A DNA stretch of 64,000 bases, taken from the NCBI GenBank assembly GCA_947561395.2, contig OX387193.1, forward strand, positions 28,514,276-28,578,275, written 5' to 3'. The notes below the pieces were generated by a model. The model made no database searches. It worked only from the letters and a program-made list of their open reading frames with translations, and was not told where the DNA came from. This stretch comes from Buxus sempervirens (taxonomy: Eukaryota > Streptophyta > Magnoliopsida > Buxales > Buxaceae). The position numbers were made by a program, and so were the translations under genes. Shown here piece after piece: positions 47,701 to 52,129 of this stretch; position 1 is the stretch's first letter, and every line of letters starts with the position of its first letter.

Positions 47701-48541
47701 CTTCAAAAAGCAAGGTTTCAATTAATACCATCAAAGGAGGATGACATGATATCACTGATTTTAGCATTTGGAGAAGAGGCAACACGAAATTGTATGGGGA
47801 AACGTGAAGCAAAATATAGTCTCCCCACCAAAAGTCTAGCAAAAAACATATAGAGTTGTTGCCTGATCAAAAAATAAATCTAACATGCTGATAGAAAGTG
47901 GGAGCAAGGGATGCAATCGCCCGCCAAGCGCTGCCACCAGGGGAGGGTACCGAGATCGTATCCTAATATCCCACTCATCATCAGAGATTTTGTACCTACT
48001 AACAATGATCATATGTCACACACTGACCTCATTGCTAAATCACCACAGCCACTTAGCCAAAAATGCCGAATTCCATGCAAGAACATTCCCAAGGTCAATC
48101 CCTCCTTTACTTTTCATAAGACATACCACATCCCATCGAATCAGGTAATCCTTTTTAGCCTCCTTCCCAGCACATAAAAAAGTCCTGTTGTGCCTTTTCC
48201 ACAACATTAATCACCCGGCCAGGCATCCTAAATAAAGACATAAAGTATGCCAGCAAGCTATTCAAGGAGGATTTAATGAGTGTGATTTGCCCTCCTAGGG
48301 AAAGCTATTGGCTTAGATTCTTATATTGCAGGATAACCTCTAAGTCCTCAAGCTGTGATACCCATGTAAAGATAGCTGACTTTGTTCATTTAGCATGTAT
48401 AGACCTCCTCATTGCAATATCTCTTTAAAAATAGTGAAAATGTGTAACTGTAGAAAACAGAAAATGAGAGCTGACCTGATCAATGACAAGCTCTATTTTT
48501 TCTTTCCATGTTAGAGCCTCCTGAATGTTGAATGCTGCCAT
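123..48541 (-). CDS. EDR2: EDR2-like protein (PH-START-DUF1336), spliced, partial at both ends
   Basis: Seventeen minus-strand exons spell an EDR2-family protein in order. In 5'-3' order they are 48541-48476, 44283-44180, 43691-43624, 43527-43411, 43246-43206, 43098-42998, 25722-25627, 16611-16547, 16466-16395, 16275-16119, 13891-13656, 12227-12054, 11945-11844, 3411-3367, 3269-3129, 429-334 and 224-123. They sum to about 594 codons; the Arabidopsis protein is about 718, so roughly 90 N-terminal (PH) and 33 C-terminal residues lie outside the window. Known of the family: EDR2 is a membrane-associated lipid-binding protein that restrains salicylate-dependent defence and cell death; the PH domain binds phosphoinositide, START binds lipid, and DUF1336 closes the protein. 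Introns range from 80 bp to 17.3 kb. Oddities: a +1 frameshift in the tenth exon listed, a missing AG acceptor before 12227, and one GC-AG intron. It may be a decaying copy. Confidence 0.93.
334..429 (-). CDS. EDR2: EDR2-like exon: DUF1336, GSWIVRQSVGSTPCLLGK
   Basis: Thirty-two codons: GSWIVRQSVGSTPCLLGKAV, then DCNYIRGPTYLE. Acceptor ATGTAG, donor GTAAGA, phase 0 both sides. Confidence 0.95.
430..3128. other. EDR2-like intron, 2.7 kb, no recognised gene
   Basis: AT-rich intron sequence. I see only a loose direct repeat of about 90 bp at 1402-1575, two units sharing ACAAAAGAGAARTATTGAT. No coding match and no element ends were recognised. Confidence 0.7.
3129..3269 (-). CDS. EDR2: EDR2-like exon: DUF1336, STHYSMVFYFVTK
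   Basis: Reads VPASTHYSMVFYFVTKQIIP, then GSLLQRFIDGDDEFRNSRLK and LIPSVPK. Acceptor TTGCAG, donor GTCTCT; 47 codons, phase 0. Confidence 0.95.
3367..3411 (-). CDS. EDR2: EDR2-like 45 bp micro-exon: DUF1336, VATEKGLFSLVINVQ
   Basis: Fifteen codons, VATEKGLFSLVINVQ, exactly the piece the family needs between CAVQ and VPASTHYS. Acceptor TTGTAG, donor GTAAGC. Only 97 bp separate it from the next exon, while the intron before it is 8.4 kb. Confidence 0.93.
3740..4030 (+). mobile_element. Copia 3' end and LTR relic
   Basis: GGGTCCAAGCTGAGGAACAAGTTGGACATG resembles the Copia polypurine tract plus LTR start (split here: GGGTCCAAGCTGAGG, then GTTGGACATG). It is followed by a long-tailed LTR ending in a GTGGACGTAGGC ... 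CCGAACCAC ... GCGTGTTCTTTATT segment typical of plant Copia LTRs. No coding domain is attached and no target duplication is visible. The identification rests on recalled LTR appearance. Confidence 0.5.
4440..7162 (+). mobile_element. RTE-clade LINE, copy 1, dead and 3'-interrupted
   Basis: A non-LTR retrotransposon of the plant RTE type. A 5' leader (CCAGGCCCGGATAAAGGAG, near 4482) precedes an endonuclease segment reading LGTWNRETLTGKKLELVDTM (about 4775-4835). Reverse transcriptase follows: KALGPDGIPIEVW near 6155, VFIDLEKPYNRVRKELIWW near 6530, GLHQGSTISPYLFALVMDEL near 6710, and CMLFAHDIVLV near 6798 in place of FADD. Stops and frameshifts are frequent. The 3' end is lost at 7162, where LTR-like sequence begins inside the KGKFYMTT segment. 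It lies in the same strand sense as RTE copy 2 and opposite to the host gene. Confidence 0.85.
7163..7960 (+). mobile_element. LTR fragment inserted in RTE copy 1
   Basis: Opens abruptly with TGTAACATCCTCAAAATTTG in the middle of RTE coding sequence, a typical TGTAAC start of a plant Gypsy-type LTR. It holds a TATA box at 7498-7505 followed by an untranslated-leader-like stretch. The right end is not clear; after about 7960 the sequence is featureless. The RTE does not resume nearby, so the rest was deleted or diverged. No internal protein region is present. Confidence 0.5.
7498..7505 (+). promoter_or_regulatory. TATA box of the LTR fragment
   Basis: TATAAATA about 335 bp into the LTR-like fragment, followed by an AG-rich leader; position fits an LTR promoter. 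Activity is not implied. Confidence 0.35.
7961..9959. other. AT-rich intron sequence, nothing recognised
   Basis: Strongly AT-rich, with no protein match, tandem array or element end that I can support. Probably old, diverged transposon sequence within the 8.4 kb intron. Confidence 0.6.
9960..10312. repeat. Dispersed repeat with weak inverted ends
   Basis: The right part (GGAGGTTTTTGGCATTTTCC ... GCATAAGTGACATATCTC ... ACCCCTAA) recurs at 58385-58465 and, inverted, at 55265-55330. The left end (GGGATAATTACATTTGGAAA) is a rough inverted match of the right end. It looks like a non-autonomous element family; superfamily unknown. Confidence 0.45.
10541..11270 (+). mobile_element. 5'-truncated L1 LINE with 15 bp target duplication
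   Basis: The 3' end of a plant L1: RNase H domain, 3' untranslated region and a poly(A) tail ending at 11270. AGAAGTGCTAAATAT occurs at 10526-10540 and again at 11271-11285, so the insertion boundaries are exact. The strand is opposite to the host gene. The same family's 3' end recurs at 38151-38388 in reverse. Confidence 0.9.
10564..11091 (+). pseudogene. L1 ORF2 C-terminus: RNase H domain
   Basis: Reads VKMNVDGSSFGNPSPFGIGG near the start, GDSTRAEIMALLFGL in the middle, IEGDSITVMRWMRR, and VHREANGIADQLAKIGA near the end. These are the plant LINE-type RNase H (RVT_3) motifs with the catalytic Asp and Glu positions present. An in-frame stop after TFGS at 10909-10911 breaks it, and there is no reverse transcriptase upstream. 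It is a dead fragment. Confidence 0.85.
11286..11843. other. Intron sequence, nothing recognised
   Basis: Holds a short (GA)n run at 11337-11353 and nothing else that I recognise. The open frame continuing left of 11844 is read-through from the EDR2 exon into intron. Confidence 0.6.
11844..11945 (-). CDS. EDR2: EDR2-like exon: DUF1336, IPAGKHLMELVAVDWFKD
   Basis: Reads IPAGKHLMELVAVDWFKDTK, then RMDHIARRQGCAVQ, a DUF1336 core segment. Acceptor CTGCAG, donor GTTAGT; 34 whole codons, phase 0 both sides. An 8.4 kb transposon-filled intron follows. Confidence 0.95.
12054..12227 (-). CDS. EDR2: EDR2-like exon: start of DUF1336, acceptor AG missing
   Basis: Reads HFSWTEVLEEEPKIQIDLSC, then FSGNLQRNDND and RNCWKLCDGNNFRV, the start of DUF1336. 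The donor is GTTTAT. The preceding exon ends in phase 0, so the exon should open at CAT (12227). The bases before it are TTGCAA, not TTGCAG. The only later AG that keeps the frame with any sense is before CCA at 12194, which would drop 11 codons. The 5' boundary is therefore uncertain. Confidence 0.8.
12741..12816. mobile_element. Miniature element with 16 bp inverted repeats and 9 bp target duplication
   Basis: ATTTTCCCCTCCATGC at 12744-12759 is a perfect inverted match to 12795-12810. AATGAATAC occurs at 12732-12740 and 12817-12825 as direct flanking repeats. A 9 bp duplication fits Mutator-like elements. Only about 76 bp long and non-coding. Confidence 0.6.
13375..13590. repeat. Fold-back: long imperfect inverted repeat
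   Basis: The arm at about 13385-13457 (TTTGCCTGAATTGG ... TGATGTGACC ... GTGGAGCATCTCA) is matched in reverse by about 13511-13575 (ending GACCAATTCAGGCAAACATG). A loop of about 50 bp separates them. Non-coding, in the intron just downstream of the exon at 13656-13891. Could be a fold-back MITE or a hairpin RNA source. Confidence 0.7.
13656..13891 (-). CDS. EDR2: EDR2-like exon: end of START domain and acidic linker
   Basis: Reads GLREWFSQTDE, PRIPVMVNMNSTSVSSRK, then an acidic segment DEYSDEDDDFQTAEAEQE typical of the START-DUF1336 linker. Acceptor TGACAG, donor GTTTGC. It ends in phase 0. Confidence 0.93.
13892..14750. other. Intron sequence with a 23-base C run
   Basis: An unbroken C run occupies 14330-14352, G on the gene's sense strand, followed by further C-rich repeats. 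Nothing else recognised. Confidence 0.6.
14751..15639. mobile_element. Non-autonomous hAT-like element, copy 1
   Basis: The ends are inverted: CATAGTTCTAAATATCG at the left and CGATATTTTGAACCATG at the right. It is the same family as 29593-30360, sharing the first ~150 bp and the last ~250 bp. Near the left end are several CGATAC-type short repeats. Flanks read ATTATAAC and ATTATACA(AC), close to an 8 bp duplication. The CATAG start fits the hAT terminal rule. No transposase. Confidence 0.7.
15640..16118. other. Intron sequence, nothing recognised
   Basis: AT-rich spacer between the hAT-like element and the EDR2 exon at 16119. No element ends or coding matches seen. Confidence 0.6.
16119..16275 (-). 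pseudogene. EDR2: EDR2-like exon with +1 frameshift: START domain
   Basis: The first part reads GGFNISPLKSRNGRPRSQVQ, then YLMQIDLKGWG. The family sequence then continues in the next frame as GYFSSFQQHCLLQMLNSVAG. The break lies in the coding-strand run GGGGTGGGGG (plus strand 16181-16190), which has one G too many. The exon is 157 bp where the phases of both neighbours require 156. Acceptor TTCCAG and donor GTAAGT are intact. Either the copy is damaged or a homopolymer indel entered the assembly. Confidence 0.9.
16395..16466 (-). CDS. EDR2: EDR2-like exon: START domain, LFRSREHENCGPQ
   Basis: Reads VLFRSREHENCGPQPGFVRA, then HVE. Acceptor GTGCAG, donor GTATAT. An 80 bp intron separates it from the exon at 16547-16611. 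Confidence 0.94.
16547..16611 (-). CDS. EDR2: EDR2-like exon: START domain, WARDLCYVRYWRRN
   Basis: Reads FVWARDLCYVRYWRRNDDGS. Acceptor ATACAG, donor GTGGGT. Its phase fits the AT that ends the previous exon and the TT that opens the next one. Confidence 0.94.
16612..21120. other. Intron sequence, 4.5 kb, only simple repeats recognised
   Basis: Contains an (AT)n microsatellite at 17742-17769 and a cluster of short direct repeats at 18770-18900 built on CTTTATGGAGCTCCTTTCCC. The open frames here show no family motifs. Probably diverged transposon sequence. Confidence 0.6.
21141..24005 (+). pseudogene. L1 ORF2: reverse transcriptase, zf-RVT and RNase H, broken
   Basis: Order of motifs: GDKAPGPDGFTMAFF (21185), DLGKGYDGVEFGFL (21580), RGLSQGDSLSPFLFTLVADV (21745), FADDILLFCEA (21893), YLGLPLGSNPRFEEF (22090), the zf-RVT segment SPHICLLCHLDGESIDHVFL (23093), then RNase H with LNFDGCSFGNPR (23550), VEGDSATIVSRL (23775) and NSLADHLAKAGAG (23910). 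Frames change near 21500, 21950, 22200 and 22640, and in-frame stops occur (for example 23025, 23270), so no functional protein is possible. Confidence 0.88.
21141..24129 (+). mobile_element. L1 LINE, 5'-truncated, ~3 kb, with target duplication
   Basis: Begins inside the reverse transcriptase and ends in poly(A). AATGGTCAGATTTATTGAAA at 21121-21140 matches AATGGTAAGATTTATTGGAA from 24130 with few changes, so this is a target duplication of about 20 bp. The strand is opposite to the EDR2-like gene, inside its 9.0 kb intron. The 3' end (AATATATATATCTTCATTATC before the tail) resembles the tail at 56275-56315. Confidence 0.9.
24250..24610. repeat. AAATTTCAC-rich inverted-repeat element
   Basis: Left end CATGGAAATTTCGTATTTTA and right end AATATTGCAAAATGG form a rough inverted pair. 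Inside, GAAATTTCACC and its complement recur several times. The motif style resembles 39966-40310. Probably a non-autonomous DNA transposon relic. Confidence 0.45.
25041..25182. repeat. Two-unit tandem repeat, 70 bp
   Basis: Units start at 25041 and 25111 and share TAAATTGTNGTGGTTTCAA and GAATAACAATTGCTTCTTT. The surrounding 24611-25626 holds an A-rich tract at 24825-24915 and nothing else recognised. Confidence 0.75.
25627..25722 (-). CDS. EDR2: EDR2-like exon: START domain, WDCSFNYGSLVEEVDG
   Basis: Reads WDCSFNYGSLVEEVDGHTAI, then LYHRLQLDWFP. Acceptor TTGTAG, donor GTAATA. It starts with one base completing Glu and ends with AT, which the next exon turns into Met. It stands alone between introns of 17.3 kb and 9.0 kb. 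Confidence 0.95.
25723..27910. other. Intron sequence left of the nested block
   Basis: AT-rich. Contains a two-unit 66 bp tandem repeat at 26574-26700 (GTAAATGATATATTGACATA) and a GA-rich run at 26472-26494. No coding match. Confidence 0.6.
27939..28168 (-). repeat. Copia 3' LTR
   Basis: 230 bp. Sense orientation starts TGTTATAGAAA and ends CGTTTTCA. Compared with the 5' LTR it carries an extra GAGGGAGAAGA-type duplication and an extra CATAACAAGACTTTC segment, so the two LTRs have diverged by small indels as well as substitutions. Confidence 0.92.
28169..28178 (-). promoter_or_regulatory. Copia polypurine tract
   Basis: Sense strand TGAGGGGGAG immediately before the 3' LTR, the usual plus-strand primer site. 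Confidence 0.8.
28176..30466 (-). pseudogene. Copia reverse transcriptase and RNase H, broken
   Basis: Reads PLPRGKTPFGCWW (30385), then after the hAT-like insertion VCTVKYNPDGSVERLKA (29575). Reverse transcriptase motifs: FYLDVKNAFLHGDVLEEV (29400), LKNALYGLKLSPRAWF (29270) and MYVDDIVITGDD (29135, catalytic YVDD present). RNase H: FTDADWAGSPSDRRSTTGYC (28645) and SSAEAEY (28510), ending near 28176. Several frameshifts and a stop at 28770-28885. Confidence 0.87.
29593..30360. mobile_element. Non-autonomous hAT-like element, copy 2, in Copia
   Basis: Ends CATAGTTCTAAATATCG and CGATATTTTGAACCATG are inverted. CCAACAAC flanks it at 29585-29592 and 30361-30368, an exact 8 bp duplication. It splits the Copia coding sequence at GCWW/VCTVK. 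Same family as 14751-15639, about 120 bp shorter. CGATAC-like short repeats lie near the left end. No open frame. Confidence 0.88.
30467..32575 (-). pseudogene. Copia protease remnant and integrase, broken
   Basis: VIDSSASKHMIG (near 32490) corresponds to the protease region, with the usual DSGAS active site altered to DSSAS. The pre-integrase segment follows: WYCLLGHPSLSALK (near 32095) and CEVCQLSKHHRVSF (near 32025). The integrase core carries RSDNAKEYISAAF (31340) and YTPQQNGIAERKNRYLLEVA (31255). A TAA-flanked MITE at 31375-31781 splits the core at the EIKT/FGQPILIL position. Several frame breaks. Confidence 0.85.
31375..31781. mobile_element. PIF/Harbinger-like (Tourist) MITE, copy A, in Copia integrase
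   Basis: 407 bp with inverted ends GGGGTCGTTTGGT and ACCAAACGACACC, flanked on both sides by TAA (31372-31374 and 31782-31784), the target type of PIF/Harbinger elements. Same family as 60379-60782, in the opposite orientation. Non-coding. It lies inside the Copia integrase, so it is younger than the Copia. Confidence 0.87.
32585..35132. mobile_element. 2.5 kb long-inverted-repeat element in Copia gag
   Basis: Nearly 1 kb arms: 32585 to about 33555 is matched in reverse by about 34175 to 35132. For example, left CTGGTCAAGCATAGTAATTT mirrors right ATGCTTGACCAG, and left CTAAACTCATTTGCAATTG mirrors right CAATTGCAAATGAGTTCAG. Flanks CCTTGTAAG (32576-32584) and CCTTACAAG (35133-35141) are a possible 9 bp duplication with two changes, as in Mutator-like elements. 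The middle ~620 bp is non-coding with short CTAGTT/CCCAGT repeats. Confidence 0.8.
34931..35765. repeat. Direct duplication, 427 bp unit, inverted-repeat arm plus gag
   Basis: Units start at 34931 and 35358 with the same offset throughout (TTAATTNAACCCTAATATCC; GACTCATGGTCTTGG; GACTCAGAAACTTGGCATAC). Each unit carries the outer part of the inverted-repeat arm and the following Copia gag segment, so the duplication happened after that element inserted. Confidence 0.85.
35339..36572 (-). pseudogene. Copia gag, broken
   Basis: N-terminal part reads VKLTAKNYGLWFCSVEIFLT (near 36470), then a UBN2-type gag core with LEDYYSKMMSVCEERN and FLVGLPSEYEPLRAQILGG. A zinc knuckle CSYCSCSNHMVNLC follows at about 35745 (CX2CX4HX4C intact). 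The frame changes near 36350 and 35930. The 3' end runs to AKFLSQQQACK, where the 2.5 kb inverted-repeat element and its adjoining duplication interrupt it; the continuation TSTSIATLTQSGTSLACL lies left of 32576. Confidence 0.85.
36997..37009 (-). promoter_or_regulatory. Copia primer-binding site (initiator Met tRNA)
   Basis: TGGTATCAGAGAC immediately inside the 5' LTR, complementary to the 3' end of plant initiator methionine tRNA. Confidence 0.85.
37010..37211 (-). repeat. Copia 5' LTR
   Basis: 202 bp, starting TGTTATAGAAATTAG and ending CGTTTTCA in sense orientation. It is directly followed by the primer-binding site and flanked by ATTAT. Confidence 0.92.
38151..38388 (-). mobile_element. 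L1 LINE 3' end inserted in RTE copy 2
   Basis: A T run at 38151-38172 is the reversed poly(A) tail. The sequence after it, reversed, matches the L1 3' end at 11050-11260 (shared TTTTGTCCATATCTACAA, GTTATAGGTTTTTGAGG, GGGATTGGAAATCA). RTE sequence stops before it and resumes after it (GTAGAGAACAAACT). Only the last ~240 bp of the L1 is present. Confidence 0.85.
39970..40310. repeat. Two-unit tandem repeat, 161-174 bp
   Basis: Units at about 39970-40143 and 40144-40310 share ATTTCACC near their start, TTTTGAGGAAAAAA and GATAAAGTATTCTAGAATTA-like segments. The repeat follows directly on the RTE tail. The GAAATTTCACCGAC wording recalls 24250-24610. Confidence 0.75.
40311..42997. other. Intron sequence with a possible hAT-like relic
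   Basis: At about 41233-41407 the ends AATAGTTTCGAATATTG and CGATATTTAGATCCATG resemble the hAT-like family above, but no target duplication is visible. The rest shows no recognised element or gene; open frames here lack family motifs. Confidence 0.4.
42998..43098 (-). CDS. EDR2: EDR2-like exon: START domain
   Basis: Reads PRSCSRAMKAVGAVDATCEE, then IFELVMNMDGPRYE. Acceptor CTTGCAG, donor GTAAGT. The exon ends in phase 2 (GA), completed by the G at 25722. The intron that follows is about 17.3 kb and carries the nested RTE/Copia block. Confidence 0.94.
43206..43246 (-). CDS. EDR2: EDR2-like exon: START domain, LRIFEELLEVDYL
   Basis: A 41 bp micro-exon giving LRIFEELLEVDYL, strongly conserved in EDR2 proteins. 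Acceptor TTACAG, donor GTATGT. It ends in phase 0, joining PRSCSRAMK in the next exon. Confidence 0.93.
43411..43527 (-). CDS. EDR2: EDR2-like exon: start of START domain
   Basis: Reads PPDTVLDWTREFES, then FSRKHWRLVQCQNG, entering the START domain. The acceptor is CTTGCAG. The donor is GCAAGT instead of GT: the exon must end at AATG for the next exon (GACTCCGC) to give QNGLRIF. This is a GC-AG intron. Confidence 0.93.
43624..43691 (-). CDS. EDR2: EDR2-like exon: acidic linker with RRTTIGNG
   Basis: Reads CSAQEDEDDSHPRLLRRTTIGNG split over its ends. The acidic run followed by RRTTIGNG is diagnostic of EDR2 proteins. Acceptor TTGTAG, donor GTAATT; exon phases fit both neighbours. Confidence 0.93.
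44180..44283 (-). CDS. EDR2: EDR2-like exon: linker after PH domain
   Basis: Reads HHETQIANGFKYNSFE, then GRTASSSDHES, the serine-rich PH-START linker of the family. Acceptor TTGCAG, donor GTAAGT. It ends in phase 2 and the next exon supplies the missing base of a Gln codon. Confidence 0.92.
44284..45964. other. Intron sequence, nothing recognised
   Basis: The right-hand (gene 5') side of this intron's first part has no protein match, tandem array or element end that I can support. Confidence 0.6.
45965..46760. mobile_element. GC-rich inverted-end element (CCGGACC family)
   Basis: The left end (GGTTGGACCGGTCACAGCCG, near 45973) and the right end (ACTGGCCGGTCCGGTAAACC, near 46740) are imperfect inverted copies, each followed inward by more CCGG/GGACC repeats and a GATCCCGGT/ATCCCGGTAC core. 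The interior is non-coding with CT-rich and CTCTTGCAGGCT repeats. Superfamily and exact ends unknown. Confidence 0.45.
46785..47345. mobile_element. Long-inverted-repeat MITE, copy 1
   Basis: A near-palindrome centred near 47095. The left arm (for example GGTGATTTTGACTTTAAGAA, 46970) is mirrored by the right arm (CATTTTAAGTCGAAATCACT, 47220), and matching continues through GCGAAATTTAGCCCAATTTA against TTGGGTTAAATTCACATG. The left half recurs at 58709-58960. It truncates the L1 fragment at 47346. Non-coding. Confidence 0.7.
47346..48330 (-). pseudogene. L1 LINE fragment, minus strand, broken
   Basis: In sense order: a segment related to LSLGGQITLIKSSL (48300), YFMSLFRMPGRVI (48250), VVEKAQQDFF (48210), then at 47525-47360 the zf-RVT segment PMRIKVFLWISLLN and SPHICILCCSCGETIVS. 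Frameshifts and stops are frequent. The zf-RVT domain is cut off by the MITE at 46785-47345, and sequence left of the MITE does not resume the L1. Confidence 0.8.
48476..48541 (-). CDS. EDR2: EDR2-like exon: end of PH domain
   Basis: Twenty-two codons beginning MAAFNIQEALTWKEKIE, the C-terminal helix of the EDR2 PH domain. The acceptor is a pyrimidine stretch ending in CTAG and the donor is GTCAGC; phase 0 on both sides. The preceding PH exons (the family reads HRIT just before MAAFN) were not found up to 64000, so that intron is at least 15.4 kb. Confidence 0.92.
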
Positions 48542-49739
48542 CTAGAAGAAGAACAAGCCCATCATGGAAACTTCTCAATAAAGGAAAGGCAAGAAATAAA
48601 TTTTCAGCAACAATATAAGAATTTGATGTGAAAGAAATCAAAATAAATAATGTACACAGAAAGTCTAAATTACATAACTCTTGCGTAAATTTTCCAGCAT
48701 TTAGGTGACAATGAATATTTTCATTCTTTCAAAGATAAAAAGATGAGGCATCACTGAAATATGAATATATCAGTATTCATCAAAAAATATATATGAATAT
48801 ATCAGTGTCTTCATTCATTTTACAACACTTCTCAACATTTTAGTTTGCAACCTACACTAGCAATCCAATTCATGATATTTAAAATTTTTGGAAACAAAAA
48901 AAAGAATTGAAAGTATTCTCTTAGCTCATTCTAAACACTCATGACTGTTCACTATATAAAAACAAACTCATCAATTTTCACAAAAATTTGATCCATTCAT
49001 AACCAAAATGGATATCTTAAAGGCAAGGAAGTCGCAAAAGAGTACATATCATCTGTTAATTCAATTGCAAATTGGTGTGATTTTGGTCCTTTTTCCTATC
49101 CATATTAAGGGGCTTCTCATTCGTGATGCCCAATCCTTGTTTGGCAGCTAAAGGATGGTCGCTCTCAAGACGCTAACCTCCTTTCATTGGGAGTTGGTCT
49201 CATTTCTTGTGTGATAGTGGTTCTTGAAGAAAAGGAAAAATAAAATCTTGGAGAATCTATATTATTCCAGTCACTTGGTTGTTGCACAAGCTAAGGAGCT
49301 TGGTTTACAATTAGAATATGAAGTCATTTACAGTTTGCTTATGAAACATTGATCCTATTTGGTGATGCATGACATGATCACTTAAGGTTATTGAGGTGTA
49401 TTTTTAGGTATTTTGAGCTAATAATTTGGCCTCCACATTAATCTATTCAAGAGTAAGCTTGCGCACAATTGGTGATGCTATTAACAAGTTAAAGCTTCAA
49501 GTAAATTTAAGGTGTAGAGTTGCATACTTGCAATCTTCATGCCATGTGTTTGTGGGGTAAGTAGTTAAGAAGGCATCAGGGTCAAATCAAGTGAAGCAAA
49601 GATTTGAATGAAGTTAGCTTCAAGTAATAGTTGTTCTTATTTTACAAAACTCACAAACCCCAAGTATACCCCACAAGAACAAAAACCAAGAACACTAACA
49701 ATTCACTACACACATCAAAAACAGAGACAAAACTCTCAA
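48542..49739. other. Intron sequence, nothing recognised
   Basis: Right of the PH-domain exon. AT-rich, no further PH exon found on the minus strand, no element ends recognised. Confidence 0.6.
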
Positions 49740-51340
49740 GACTCCTTAATCAGAACTGAACAAGCCATTCAATATCTGACCACATCTACATCTCACTCCA
49801 TAGCATCTAAGACTCCTATCCCCATTTCTGGGAATATCCCCCTCATCCCTCTCGACAAAACATCCTCCGCTATAAGATCCGAAAAGCACCACTTCTTCCA
49901 ATCCTTCACAATCTAAATAGGCCGTAACCCCCGAAACTCCAGAAGAACCGAAGCCCACGATGCCACAGTAATCAGCATGGACTCAAACACCTGATCCATC
50001 GATCATCTGATATCCCTGAAAATCTTGCTATTATGCTCCAACCATATGAACCATACCCTGCATGAAACAACATGTCATACAACAGCTTGCCCCTCCTACT
50101 AAGACCCCTCACCCACCACTGATCAAAACATGCGTTAAACGTATCTGCAAACACCCAAGACACCCCAATCATCTCAAGCAACCGCCTCCACAGGGTACTG
50201 GCGAACTGACAATGAACAAAAAGATGATCGATACTCTCTCCAGATTCCATACACATGAAGCAAATCTGCAGGGACAGAGCAATCCCTTTCCATCTTCTTT
50301 GAAGTAAATCCGCTGTGTTTATCCTGTGTAAAAGGGCAATCCACAGAAAGGCTTTAACCTTTAAAGGGACCTTAGGCTTCCAAAGCTTATGGACCGAGAA
50401 GGGAACCGAAAGATGTGATGAAGCTTGTGTGACCGAATTAAAGAAAGATTTACAGGAAAACAATCTATTAGATGAGAGGGACCACGATACCTTATCAAAT
50501 CCAAGGGGATTAAGAACTACATCCTTTAACCCATCAATAAGAGAGGAAATCTCTTCCATTTCAGGAGAACGAAGGTCTCTCCGAAAAGGAAGATTCCAAG
50601 TCTCTCCGAAAAGGAAGATTCCAAGAGGAACCAGAGGATGACCACTACAGAGTGTCAGCAACAAAAGCATTAGAAAAGAGGGCCAAAGAAAATAATCTAG
50701 GAAATTGAATAGATAACGGCTGATTGCCCCACCAGAGATCATGCTAGAAATGAACCGATGATCCAGATTCAACAGACAATCTAATATGAGGGTAGAACAC
50801 AGAAGCAAGTTTCATAATAGCCTTCCATGGGCAATTTCCTGTAGGTCGAGACCTCAAGTTTATGAACCATCCCTTATCATCCCTTCCATATTTGCTAGTA
50901 ATCACTTGATGCCACGAACTTTCTTTTTTTGTACTGAAACGCCACAACCATTTAGCTAGGAGAGAGGTTTCGATGGACTACCATACCCACCCCAATTCCA
51001 CCCTTCTCCTTATCCAAACACACTATATCCCACCTTACTCAATGATTCTTCCTCTTCCCCCCGCCCTCCCATAGAAAATCCCTTTGGGCTTTCTCAATGA
51101 TAGCCACAACTCTAATAGGCATCCTAAACAAAGACATGAAATATACTGGGAGATTTGCAAGCACAACCTTGATTAGGATAATCTCCCGCCAGTATATTTC
51201 AACGTGGTAATATTTCCTTACCAATCTCCTAACCTCGTTTTTATATTTCTTAATCATACCAATGTCATTAGCCAAGAGGTTGGAGAAAATTAGAAGAACT
51301 TTCTCAGGCATGGAAACAACAGCGAGGTTTTAAGTTTTGG
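49740..51340 (-). pseudogene. L1 LINE fragment: RT C-terminus and zf-RVT, broken
   Basis: Sense order: VLANLPVYFMSLFRMPIRVV (51150), EKAQRDFLWEGGGKRK (51085), W-rich thumb remnants near 50930, ETWNLPFRRDLRSP (50600), LFSCKSFFNSV (50465), zf-RVT with PKVPLKVKAFLWIALLHRIN (50370) and SLQICFMCMESGESIDHLFV (50270), then SWASVLLEFRGLRPI near 49945. No catalytic FADD region and no RNase H. A frame change lies near 50760 and stops near 50950 and 49970. No poly(A) tail or target duplication seen. Confidence 0.85.
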
Positions 51341-52129
51341 CCATAACTACTTTCAATAGTGTCTAATGCAATACCTTAAACCAGAATATGAAAATATACA
51401 GAGGTTCTATTTCAGTGGAAAAGGCAAAACGTTTCAACTTGCATCAGTCATCTATTCTTCAATTTCACCTAAAATATGTAGTTTCTTTATATATTCTTCA
51501 CCTAAAATATGTAGTTTCTTTATATGTTCTAGTGGTACATATTGTCCTATTGAATCATAGCCTAATAACTAAACACATAATAGCTGAATTTGGGATTTTT
51601 TATTAATGGTGACTTTTTCTTTCTTCACATAAATGCACTCTTTTATTTTTCATCATATCCACATGTTTATGAATTTAATTATGTTTTTCACAAATCATCT
51701 TAATTTCTACAGCTTGTATTTTGTGACCACATATTATTACTTGAAGATTAAAACATTAGTTTCTACTGCTTGTATCTTGTAATTTCAGATTTGTTTGTGT
51801 TATAAATGAGTTGATTTGAAATCGTCTATATCCTGTCTTCTCATTTTATTTTGAGTAAACCTTTGAAAAAGTCTGAAACATAGTTATTATTTATTAAAAT
51901 GTAAATTGCTGTTATAGCTGTGGTAGTTGGTATACCAAGGTGCTTACCCATAACCAGTACATGACCATGGGAGCTACTGCCAAATGTTTGGGACTAGCAG
52001 ATAACTGATAGTACTGAGTCAGGCTCTCTTCTTCAACCCTTTCTCCTGCAGTCTAGCTATCACTATTAATGACTCACTCAAGCCCAACAACTCACGTCAT
52101 AGGTGACAACCATGAGCATTGCTTCATGA
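51341..52129. other. Intron sequence, nothing recognised
   Basis: Holds a short direct repeat at 51467-51530 (CACCTAAAATATGTAGTTTC, two units). Otherwise no gene or element recognised. Confidence 0.55.

Noticed and set aside
50062-50641. Plus-strand open frames of 81 and 108 codons
   Set aside because: They are the antisense of the L1 zf-RVT region on the minus strand, whose motifs are clear.
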